DNA of 64,000 nt from Thereva unica (lineage: Eukaryota; Arthropoda; Insecta; Diptera; Therevidae), in the NCBI GenBank assembly GCA_949987705.1, contig OX465282.1, positions 40,822,039 through 40,886,038 on the forward strand, in the 5' to 3' direction. The notes beneath the pieces are model-generated. The model had not been told where the DNA came from, did no database searches, and saw only the letters and a list, made by a program, of their open reading frames with translations. The number at the start of each line of letters is the position of its first letter. Positions within the stretch are counted from its first letter, which is position 1. Below are positions 24,269-34,214 of the stretch, piece by piece. A program made the position numbers and the translations under genes.

Positions 24269-26752
24269 TTAAATTCTTTTATTTAACTTGCACTGTTTGT
24301 CGTCAAATCTTGGAAGTTAAATTTTACCCACTTCCCGGTTTCGGATAGAGCTGAAATTTTGCATACACGTTTAGTTTGGATGACAATGCAATCTGGCCAT
24401 TTTGTAAAAATATCAAGATAGCGGTTCCAAAATGGCGCCCGCTTTTATTTTACTCACACTGTTTGTCGTCAAATCTTGGAAGTTAAATTTGACCCACTTC
24501 CCGGTTTCGGATAGAGCTGAAATTTTGCATACACGTTTAGTTTGGATAACAATGCAATCTGGCCATTTTGTAAAAATATCAAGATGGCGGTTCCAAAATG
24601 GCGCCCGATTTTTGAAATTGTGCTCCGCGGCCCTTTGAAATGGGTATCAAATGAAAGGATATGACAGGTAGAACACAATAAGCTATGTGGCGTCATTCCA
24701 AATTCAAAATGGCGGACAACACTTACACTGTTTGTCGTCAAATCTTGGAAGTTAAATTTGACCCACTTCCCGGTTTCGGATAGAGCTGAAATTTTGCATA
24801 CACGTTTAGTTTGGATGACAATGCAATCTGGCCATTTTGTAAAAATATCATGATGGCGGTTCCAAAATGGCGCCCGATTTTTGAAATTGTGCTCCGCGGC
24901 CCTCTGACATGGGTATCAAATGAAAGGATATGACAGGTAGAACACAATAAGCTATGTGGCGTCATTCTAAATTCAAAATGGCGGCCAACACTTGCACTGT
25001 TTGTCGTCAAATCTTGGAAGTTAAATTTGACCCACTTCCCGGTTTCGGATAGAGCTGAAATTTTGCATACACGTTTAGTTTGGGTGACAATTCAATCTGG
25101 CCATTTTGTAAAAATATCAAGAAGGCGGTTCGAAAATGGCGCCCGATTTTTGAAATTGTGCTCCGCGGCCCTCTGACATGGGTATCAAATGAAAGGATAT
25201 GACAGGTAGAACACAATAAGCTATGTGGCGTCATTCCAAATTCAAAATGGCGGCCAACACTTACACTGTTTGTCGTCAAATCTTGGAAGTTAAATTTGAC
25301 CCACTTCCCGATTTCGGATAGAGCTGAAATTTTGCATACACGTTTAGTTTGGATGACAATGCAATCTGGCCATTTTGTAAAAATATCAAGATGGCGGTTC
25401 CAAAATGGCGCCCGATTTTTGAAATTGTGCTCCGCGGCCCTCTGACATGGGTATTAAATGAAAGGATATGACAGGTAAAACACAATAAGCTATGTGGCGT
25501 CATTCCAAATTCAAAATGGCGGCCAACACTTACACTGTTTGTCGTCAAATCTTGGAAGTTAAATTTGACCCACTTCCCGATTTCGGATAGAGCTGAAATT
25601 TTGCATACACGTTTAGTTTGGATGATAATGCAATCTGGCCATTTTGTAAAAATATCAAGATGGCGGATCCAAAATGGCGCCCGATTTTTAAAATTGTGCT
25701 CCGCGTCCCTCTGACATGGGTATCAAATGAAAGGATATGACAGGTAGGACACAATAAGCTATGTGGCGTCATTCCAAATTCAAAATGGCGGCCAACACTA
25801 AATTGCGGAAAGCTTATAATAGACTAAAAAGTAGAAAATATAACCGATCAACTACCAATTTTGCACACACTCGTAGTTCGGGTGGTTAATGTGTATGAAT
25901 GATGAGATGAATAGTTGAGTTAAGGGTGAGTTGATAATAAAGAAGCAATACACGTTACAAAAAATCACAAACAAACACAGAGATACTGCTGTCAACTAAA
26001 TTCAACTACTCAAATACTGAACTCATGTCCGTATGCATAATTTCAACTAAACCCAGGTAGCAGAGCTGAGTCAAGTTCAGTCAACCTTAACCCAACTCGA
26101 CTCCTGTTTACATGTAGTTAGACTTGGGTTCAACTTGAGTTCAACTCATCATGTATAAGTACTAAATGCAATCTGACCTTTTTGTAAAAAAATCAAGAAG
26201 ACGGTTCCGAGATGGCGGCCGTTTTTGCAATTATGATCCACCGAGCCCACGACATGGGTATCAAATGAATACAGTAAACTGTGTGACGTAATTTTAAATC
26301 TAATAGAATTGCCATCATAAAATGGCGGAATACATATAATAAACTAAAAAGTAGAAAATAAAATAAATGGTTAAAAAAAATTTTAAAAAAAATTCTTTAC
26401 ATTAACTAAAAAATGTACTGAAAAGTAAAAAATAAAAAATATTTTAAAGAAAGCGTGAAATTTCAATTTTAATGAAAAAGTTAATTAAAAGAATGGCGCA
26501 TTTTTCATCAAAAAATTTTGTTAGAATTTGAAATTAACAGAGCAAAAAATTGAGGGTTATTGTAAATCTCACGCGATTTACAGTTATATTTTCAATTTTT
26601 GATGAAAAATGCGCCATTCTTTTAATTAACTTTTTCATTAAAATTGAAATTTCACGCTTTCTTTAAAATATTTTTTATTTTTTACTTTTCAGTACATTTT
26701 TTAGTTAATGTAAAGAATTTTTTTTAAAATTTTTTTTAACCATTTATTTTTT
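24269..26752 (+). repeat. Family A unit 11
   Basis: A half monomer plus five full monomers (about 24290-25795), spacer (25796-26365) and palindrome P11 (26366-26745, loop orientation B). It resembles units 2-3 monomer for monomer but with one additional monomer. Confidence 0.85.
26366..26745. repeat. Palindrome P11, loop orientation B
   Basis: Full-length palindrome, loop orientation B. The outer arms carry the TTTACATTAAC / GTTAATGTAAA variant shared with P3, a matched change on both sides that keeps the arms complementary. Confidence 0.85.
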
Positions 26753-28712
26753 TTAAATTCTTTTATTTAACTTACACTGTTTGTCGTCAAATCTTGGAAG
26801 TTAAATTTGACCCACTTCCCGGTTTCGGATAGGGCTGAAATTTTGCATACACGTTTAGTTTGGATGACAATGCAATCTGGCCATTTTGTAAAAATATCAA
26901 GATGGCGGTTCCAAAATGGCGCCCGATTTTTGAAATTGTGCTCCGCGGCCCTCTGACATGGGTATCAAATGAAAGGATATGACAGGTGGAACACAATAAG
27001 CTATGTGGCGTCATTCCAAATTCAAAATGGCGGCCAATACTTACACCGTTTGTTGTCAAATCTTGGAAGTTAAATTTGACCCACTTCCCGGTTTCGGATA
27101 GAGCTGAAATTTTGCATACACGTTTAGTTTGGATGACAATGCAATCTGGCCAGTTTGTAAAAATATCAAGATGGCGGTTCCAAAATGGCGCCCGATTTTA
27201 TTTAACTTACACTGTTTGTCGTCAAATCTTGGAAGTTAAATTTGACCCACTTCCCGGTTACGGATAGCGCTGAAATTTTGCATACACGTTTAGTTTGGAT
27301 GACAATGCAATCTGGCCATTTTGTAAAAATAGCAAAATGGCGGTTCCAAAATGGCGCCCGATTTTTGAAACTGTGCTCCGCGGCCCTCTGACATGGGTAT
27401 CAAATGAAAGGATATGACAGGTAGAACACAATAAGCTATGTGGCGTCATTCCAAATTCAAAGTGTCGGCCAACACCTACACTGTTTGTCGTCAAATCTTG
27501 GAAGTTAAATTTGACCCACTTCCCGGTTTCGGATAGAGCTGAAATTTTGCATATACGTTTTGTTTGGATGACAATGCAATCTGGCCATTTTGTAAAAATA
27601 TCAAGATGGCGGTTCCAAAAAGGCGCCCGATTTTTGAAATTGTGCTCCGCGGCCCTCTGACATGGGTATCAAATGAAAGGATATGACAGGTAGAACACAA
27701 TAAGCTATGTGGCGTCATTCCAAATTCAAAATGGCGGCCAACACTAAATTGCGGAAAGCTTATAATAGACTAAAAAGTAGAAAATATAACCGATCAACTT
27801 CCAATTTCGCACACACTCGTAGTTCGGGTAGTTAATGTGTATGAATGATGAGATGAATAGTTGAGCTAAGGGTGAGTTGATAATAAAGAAGCAATACACG
27901 TTACAAAAAATCACAAACAAACACAGAGATGCTGCTGTCAACTAAATTCAACTACTCAAATACTGAACTTATGTCCGTATGCATAATTTCAACTAAACCC
28001 AGGTAGCAGAGCTGAGTCTAGTTCAGTCAACCTTAACCCAACTCGACTCCCGTTTACATGTAGTTAGACTTGGGTTCAACTTGAGTTCAACTCATCATGT
28101 ATAAGTACTAAATGCAATCTGACCTTTTTGTAAAAAAATCAAGAAGACGGTTCCGAGATGGCGGCCGTTTTTGCAATTATGTTCCACCGAGCCCACGACA
28201 TGGGTATCAAATGAATACAGTAAACTGTGTGAAGTAATTTTAAATCTAATAGAATTGCCATCATAAAATTTCGGAATACATATAATAAACTAAAAAGTAG
28301 AAAATAAAATAAATGGTTAAAAAGAAATTTTAAAAAAAATTCTTTTTATTAACTAAAAAATGTACTGAAAAGTAAAAAATAAAAAATATTTTAAAGAAAG
28401 CGTGAAATTTCAATTTTAATGAAAAAGTTAATTAAAAGAATGGCGCATTTTTCATCAAAAATTGAAAATATAACTGTAAATCGCGTGAGACTTACAATAA
28501 CCCTCAATTTTTTGCTTTGTTAATTTCAAATTCTAACAAAAATTTTTAATGAAAAATGCGCCATTCTTTTAATTAACTTTTTCATTAAAATTGAAATTTC
28601 ACGCTTTCTTTAAAATATATTTTATTTTATATTTTGTACATTTTTTAGTTAATAAAAAAAAATTTTTTTTTAATTTTTTTTAACCATTTATTTTTTTTGG
28701 TTACATTCTTTC
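26753..28712 (+). repeat. Family A unit 12
   Basis: About three and a half monomers (26770-27745), including a half monomer ending near 27205. The spacer is at 27746-28311 and palindrome P12 at 28312-28689 (loop orientation A). It abuts family B copy 1 through ~15 bp of unassigned sequence. Confidence 0.8.
28312..28689. repeat. Palindrome P12, loop orientation A
   Basis: Full palindrome with loop orientation A. The right arm is degraded near 28615-28660 (TATTTTATATTTTGTAC in place of the usual T-rich arm). Confidence 0.8.
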
Positions 28713-30059
28713 TTAAACTCTTTTCTTTACTTTCACTTCGGAGCATCAAATCTTGTAACGTTAATTTAACCGCCTTTTACTCAATGCAAATGGATGAAAC
28801 TTTGCAGGCATTCCCGATGACAATACACGAATATGTCATTTTGTTACATTTTTTGTTGTTGATTTTGTTGTTGAGTAACAAAAAACGATTTTTAATACAA
28901 AATGCTTGGAATTATTCGTTCTACTCAATGTAGAATCTTAAAATTCACTTCCCTTCAATAAAAATTGGTAAAAATTAACAGACATGTGTATTTCCGACGA
29001 AAACACACGAAAATGATAGTTCCAAATTAAAAATGGCGGCCAAAAAAATATGATGGATTACTTTTTTCTTTACAAGCCACTCGTTCGATATGGGTATCAA
29101 ATGAAAGGTTATAACAAGTTGAATACAATTAGCGTCATCCTAAATTCAAAATGGCGGTAGGAAAATGGCGGCATAAAAGTGGCGGCCAACACAAAACAGA
29201 GGATCAATTTTTCTTTACAGCGCGCTCGGCATGGGTATCAAATGGAAGGGAGTGACAATTAGAATACTGTTGTCTGTGTCCCGTCATTTCAATTCAAAAT
29301 GGCGGCCAACACAAAATGGCGGTTTACCCCGCTCTCGGTATGGATATCAAATGAAAGTGTATTAAAGTGAGTAAGAAAGTAAACTGTATGACGTCGTTTT
29401 AAATCAAATATGGCGTTCACTAAAAAAATGGCGGAAGACATAACATAGCTACCAATAGCAAATAAAAATATGATTTAAAAAGATTCAAAAAAATATGTTT
29501 CCAGTTTTTAGTTTTTATTGCTCCAGCCAGTATACGCGAGCACACTTCCTTTCAAAATGTAAAAAAAACGTAGAGCGCTATTAGATTTTTGAGGGGTCAT
29601 CAAATTGTGCATTTTTGGGCTGCACTTGAGAACTGTTGTAAAGAAACAAATACAAAACATGTAAAAAAGTTTCCTTATTTACCATGATAATCTAATTAAA
29701 AGTTTGGAAATTGTAATGTATTAATTAACGCTATTCGTTACTAAAAAGTAAAAAATAAAAAAAAAGAAAAAAAAAATTTTTAAGAAACTCTTTTCTTTAC
29801 CTTAATATATTAATCAGTTGTGAACACAAAATTAATATAAATACTAAAAAAATCGACTAAAAGGTAAAAAATAAGAAGAGAAGTTTAGAAGAGATTTTTT
29901 ACATTTTGATTTAAAAGTTTATATTGTTTAAAATCTTCTTATCTTTTACCTTTTAGTCGATTTTTTTAGTATTTATATTAATTTTGTGTTCACAACTGAT
30001 CAATATATTAAGGTAAAGAAAAGAGTTTCTTAAAATTTTTTTCTTCTTTTTTTTATTTT
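28713..30059 (+). repeat. Family B element, copy 1
   Basis: Starts with TTAAACTCTTTTCTTTAC. The first ~130 bp are recognisably a diverged family A monomer (shared CAAATCTTG, GATGACAAT and CATTTTGT blocks). Four diverged repeats of the monomer core follow (GGTATCAAATG with GTCAT and AAAATGGCGG around 29090, 29230, 29340 and 29400). The element ends in a palindrome (about 29740-30055) whose outer arms contain the same AAACTCTTTTCTTTAC block. No coding potential seen. Confidence 0.85.
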
Positions 30060-30346
30060 TTAAATTCTTTTATTTAACTTACACTGTTTGTCGTCAAATC
30101 TTGGAAGTTAAATTTGATCCACTTTCCGGTTTCGGATAGAGCTGAAATGTTGCATACACGTTTAGTTTGGATGACAATGCAATCTGGCCATTTTGTAAAA
30201 ATATCAAGATGGCGGTTCCAAAATGGCGCCCGATTTTATTTAACTTACACTGTTTGTCGTCAAATCTTGGAAGTTAAATTTGACCCACTTCCCGGTTACG
30301 GATAGAGCTGAAATTTTGCATACACGTTTAGTTTGGATGACAATGC

Positions 30347-30822
30347 CGGGGGGCCTCGGTAGCCTAGGGGTAAGGCGCCTGACTACTATCCCAGAGGTCC
30401 CGGGTTCGAATCCCGGCCAGCCCCACGGTCCTTCGCCTTTTCCACTTTTCCACCTACATAACTTTCCTTCTTTCTTCCCCCTCTTTACATTCCTGATTCC
30501 TACTGTCATAGCCTTCGCTAGTCCTTCCCCGCTCCACTAAGCGCATGTCATCGGTTGGTTGAAGAGATTCAACTCGATTCAGGAGGCGTAACACTCCAGC
30601 GAGTTGTTTCTCAAATGCCCCGATGCCAGAGTCGCGAAATGGTTGGAAGTAGTGGATTAAAAATATATCGCGGCTAGGTTGTGGCAGCTCCTTCCTACTT
30701 CTCTCTCTCTACTTCTTATCTTCCGGCTAGAGCTGCTGTTCTACATTCTATAGGAAAAAATAGATTGTCGAACAGTACAAAGGGGGCTTTCCCTAAGTCT
30801 CTAGTCAATCACAAAAAAAAAA
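30347..30822 (+). mobile_element. tRNA-derived SINE
   Basis: The head (30347-30424) resembles a tRNA: an A box near 30360-30370 (TAGCCTAGGGG), a B box at 30403-30413 (GGTTCGAATCC), and a well-formed T arm around the B box. The body of ~390 bp is unrelated to tRNA, and the 3' end is an A run (30813-30824). It is inserted inside one satellite monomer, with AATGC present on both sides (30342-30346 and 30823-30827) and once in unfilled monomers. Such elements are transcribed by RNA polymerase III and mobilised by a LINE partner. The partner cannot be assigned here. Confidence 0.9.
30360..30413 (+). promoter_or_regulatory. Internal Pol III promoter (A and B boxes) of the SINE
   Basis: The A-box-like TAGCCTAGGGG and the perfect B box GGTTCGAATCC are about 43 bp apart start to start, the usual spacing for a type 2 internal promoter. 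Confidence 0.85.
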
Positions 30823-31828
30823 AATGCAATCTGGCCATTTCGTAAAAATATCAAGATGGCGGTTCCAAAATGGCGCCCGATTTTTGAAATTGTGCTCCGC
30901 GGCCCTCTGACATGGGTATCAAATGAAAGGATATGACAGGTAGAACACAATAAGCTATGTGGCGTCATTCCAAATTCAAAATGGCGGCCAACACCTACAC
31001 TGTTTGTCGTCAAATCTTGGAAGTTAAATTTGACCCACTTCCCGGTTTCGGATAGAGCTGAAATTTTGCATACACGTTTAGTTTGGATGACAATGCAATC
31101 TGGCCATTTTGTAAAAATATCAAGATGGCGGTTCCAAAATGGCGCCCGATTTTTGAAATTGTGCTCCGCGGCCCTCTGACATGGGTATCAAACGAAAGGA
31201 TATGACAGGTAGAACACAATAAGCTATGTGGCGTCATTCCAAATTCAAAATGGCGGCCAACACTAAATTGCGGAAAGCTTATAATAGACTAAAAAGTAGA
31301 AAATATAACCGATCAACTTCCAATTTGCACACACTCGTAGTTCGGGTGGTTAATGTGTATGAATGATGAGATGAATAGTTGAGTTAAGGGTGAATTGATA
31401 ATAAACAAGCAATACACGTTACAAAAAATCACAAACAAACACAGAGATGCTGCTGTCAACTAAATTCAACTACTCAAATACTGAACTCATGTCCGTATGC
31501 ATAATTTCAACTAAACCCAGGTAGCAGAGCTGAGTCGAGTTCAGTCAACCTTAACCCAACTCGACCCCCGTTTACATGTAGTTAGACTTGGGCTCAACTT
31601 GAGTTCAACTCATCATGTATAAGTACTAAATGCAATCTGACCTTTTTGTAAAAAAATCAAGAAGACGGTTCCGAGATGGCGGCCGTTTTTGCAATTATGT
31701 TGCACCGAGCCCACGACATGGGTATCAAATGAATACAGTAAACTGTGTGACGTAATTTTAAATCTAATAGAATTGCCATCATAAAATGGCGGAATACATA
31801 TAATAAACTAAAAAGTAGAAAATAAAAT

Positions 31829-32211
31829 AAATGGTTAAAAAATTTTTTTAAAAAAAATTCTTTTAATTTACTAAAAAATGTACTGAAAAGTAAAAAATAA
31901 AAAATATTTTAAAGAAAGCGTGAAATTTCAATTTTAATGAAAAAGTTAATTAAAAGAATGGCGCATTTTTCATCAAAAATTGAAAATATAACTGTAAATC
32001 GCGTGAGATTTACAATAACCCTCAATTTTTTGCTTTGTTAATTTCAAATTCTAACAAAATTTTTTGATGAAAAATGCGCCATTCTTTTAATTAACTTTTT
32101 TATTAAAATTGAAATTTCACGCTTTCTTTAAAATATTTTTTATTTTTTACTTTTCAGTACCTTTTTTAGTAAATTAAAAGAATTTTGTTTAAAAAAATTT
32201 TTTAACCATTT
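31829..32211. repeat. Palindrome P13, loop orientation A
   Basis: Full palindrome with loop orientation A. The outer arm variant is TTTAATTTACT, with its matching AGTAAATTAAA on the right. Confidence 0.88.
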
Positions 32212-32224
32212 ATTTTATTCATTT

Positions 32225-33049
32225 TTCATTTTTGCATTTATCAGCACATGATAAAATTTGCGCGCAGACGCTCACGAATCTTTTCACGGCTCGTATTACT
32301 GTCTGGTAGAGGTCGCGCCAAAAGAGTTGATGCCGGAGCGCGCAACTGGGGAAATTAAAGCTGCACACAAATAAAAATTGCGCCCATATTGATAGGAAAT
32401 GCGCTTATGTATTTTCAAATTTCCCCTTCGAAATTTGTTGCGACTAGGCTAAGGGACGGGAAAGGCATGCGGGGATTCTACTGCGCATGCAAAACGCGAC
32501 TTTCTCGGCATCAACTCTTTTGGCGCGACCCATACCAATATGATCCGTGAGAAACCGAAAAGCGGAATTTGCTTGGTGCATTGCTCACGGATCATGTTAT
32601 CACCTGCTAGTGATGGGATTCGTGAAAATCTGCTGAATTGAATGTAAATTAAACTTTACCTTAAAGCTTTTAGCATTATGAAAATTGTAAATATATATTA
32701 AGATTTAAATAAATAAAGGGCAGTTGCTCGTCACACGTCAAAGAGTTAGTTTGAGTTATTATTCGGAAGGTTTGTAGCAGTTTAAGAGCTGCTGCAATTC
32801 ACTGCTGCTGCAATTGGATTTTCTTTTGTAAAGTATTAGAATTGGTGTAGTGGTATAAGAGCCATTGCATCAATTTATTGCCGTTTTATAAATTATTGAC
32901 CTGGTGTAGTGGTTTAAGAGCCACTGCATACAACATCTTTGATTATTGACCTGGTGTAGTGGTTTAAGAGCCACGGCATCCAACTATCTTGAGGCTAAGG
33001 CGCATTCGCCCTAGACTCACGGCTGGATAAAGGCATCCAGTCGTTAACA
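32225..33049 (+). repeat. 5' LTR of the BEL/Pao element (truncated)
   Basis: Aligns to the 3' LTR from its position 129 onward; the TG start and first ~128 bp are missing. It contains a perfect 25-bp inverted repeat (32311-32335 and 32506-32530), a 12-bp inverted repeat (32540-32551 and 32584-32595), and three copies of a ~28-bp motif starting GGTGTAGTGG near its 3' end. It keeps 41 bp near 32435-32475 that the 3' LTR lacks. Confidence 0.9.
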
Positions 33050-33050
33050 T

Positions 33051-33068
33051 TGGTGACCCCGACGTGAT
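33051..33068 (+). other. Primer-binding site of the BEL/Pao element
   Basis: TGGTGACCCCGACGTGAT begins two bases after the LTR end (ACA|T). This is where the tRNA primer would pair to start minus-strand synthesis, and the sequence is of the kind commonly seen in this superfamily. Confidence 0.8.
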
Positions 33069-33185
33069 CGGGCACGTCAACGACACGTCTACATCTACAA
33101 CGACACGTCTATATCTGTAATATAACAGCGACAAAATCATCCGTCTAACAACAAAAGGTTAGCTAATCTGATCCAAAAACAAAGG

Positions 33186-34214
33186 ATGGCGTGCGAACGC
33201 ATTCTTAGAGGGATAACGCAATTACTGGCTGATCCTGAAAGACATCCTCAACACTACTACCAGCTAAGGCTAAAATCGTTCGAGACGCATTGGGAAGCCA
33301 TCCAGAAGCTCCACTATACCATTTGGGACTTGCTGGATACACCAAGTGCGGGGGTCTACAACATGGAGGAGTATCTCACGATGGAAGATGAGGTACAAAA
33401 CTCACTAACTCAATTGCATGAGAAGGCGACGATGCAGACACACCCGCTACAACTTAACGAGAATGCTGCAACCATTCGATCAATTCATGACACTACTCAG
33501 GAGTGTTTGATAAGTCTCGAGAACTTCGGGGTATCAACGCGTAACTGGGATCCGTTAGTGCTTCACATTCTATTGAAGAAGCTGGATAGAAACACCCACA
33601 TGCTCTGGGAACAGTCGCTGAGGCAACCTAAACTCTTACCTTCATTGGAAGAGTTTCTAAATTTCTTGGAAACACGTTTCCACTCTTTGGAGACACTGGG
33701 ACCAAAGCCACGAACCTTAGACGAACGTCATCACCCGAAACAGCGGCAGGGAAAGGCTCTCACTTCTATATCTTCTTCGGGATTTCTGTGTATTTGCCGC
33801 AAGGGTGAACACCCATTATTCACATGTGAACGATTTCTGCAGATGAGTCCAAATCAACGACTCAATCTAGTACAACAAGCCAAGCATTGAGTCAACTGCC
33901 TTAAGGCCAATCATAATTCAAAGAACTGTCCTTCTCGAGGGTGCACAAGGTGTCAAAAAAGGCATAACACCCTACTACACTTGCCCATGGTGAACAAAGA
34001 ACCACAGCCATCGCCAAAGGTACATCCTCCAGCACACTCCAAGACAACGCAAGCACCTTCCTCTTCATCGCTGATGACAACTTCTCCAGCTAGTCAACCC
34101 AAAGAAGACCCAGATGACCAGTGCATATCGTTAACCACAAAATCTCAATCAGGAAATAAGAAGGTGTTGCTTGGTACAGTAATCCTTAGGCAGCACGATG
34201 ACAAGGGATCTTAA
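33186..34214 (+). pseudogene. gag: BEL/Pao gag, two in-frame stops
   Basis: The reading frame opens at ATG 33186 and stays in one frame to 34214. It has a DUF1759-like capsid region (residues about 1-190), then a cysteine/histidine region with CICRKGEH and, after the first stop, NCLKANH and CTRCQKRHNTLLH. These are the nucleic-acid-binding zinc knuckles of Pao gag. The first stop (TGA, 33888-33890) sits just before the expected second knuckle, at a place where relatives carry a cysteine or hydrophobic residue. The second stop (TAA, 34212-34214) lies at the junction with protease. A serine/proline/threonine-rich linker lies between. Both stops look like decay, though I cannot exclude that the second reflects a regulated gag-pol junction. 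Confidence 0.85.

Larger units (their letters stand above)
30060..32224 (+). repeat. Family A unit 13, with SINE insertion
   Basis: A half monomer (30075-30245), then monomers to 31262 interrupted by the SINE at 30347-30822, then the spacer (31263-31828) and palindrome P13. The unit stops where the truncated 5' LTR of the BEL/Pao element begins. Confidence 0.85.

Noticed and set aside
1241..27741. Dozens of ~90-codon minus-strand reading frames, overlapping by 4 bases like a translationally coupled operon
   Set aside because: They are satellite translations: the 269-bp period shifts the frame every monomer, the overlap is the TTGA of each unit, starts are TTG, and the DNA is clearly arthropod transposon-rich. 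No coding signature is visible.
28697..28933. 78-codon + strand frame in family B
   Set aside because: It starts in low-complexity T-rich sequence, is not maintained in family B copies 2 and 3, and shows no domain.
30347..30424. A functional tRNA gene
   Set aside because: The head continues into a long unrelated body with an A tail and target duplication, so it is a SINE. A consistent acceptor stem and anticodon arm are not convincing.
1..32000. CRISPR array (regular direct repeats)
   Set aside because: The repeat is 269 bp with no spacer-repeat alternation and no cas genes, in a eukaryotic transposon context.
32843..32979. tRNA-like or SINE-derived repeats (GGTGTAGTGGTTTAAGAGCC) in the BEL LTR
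   Set aside because: They resemble an A box but lack a B box or cloverleaf. They are short LTR-internal tandem copies that vary in number between the two LTRs.
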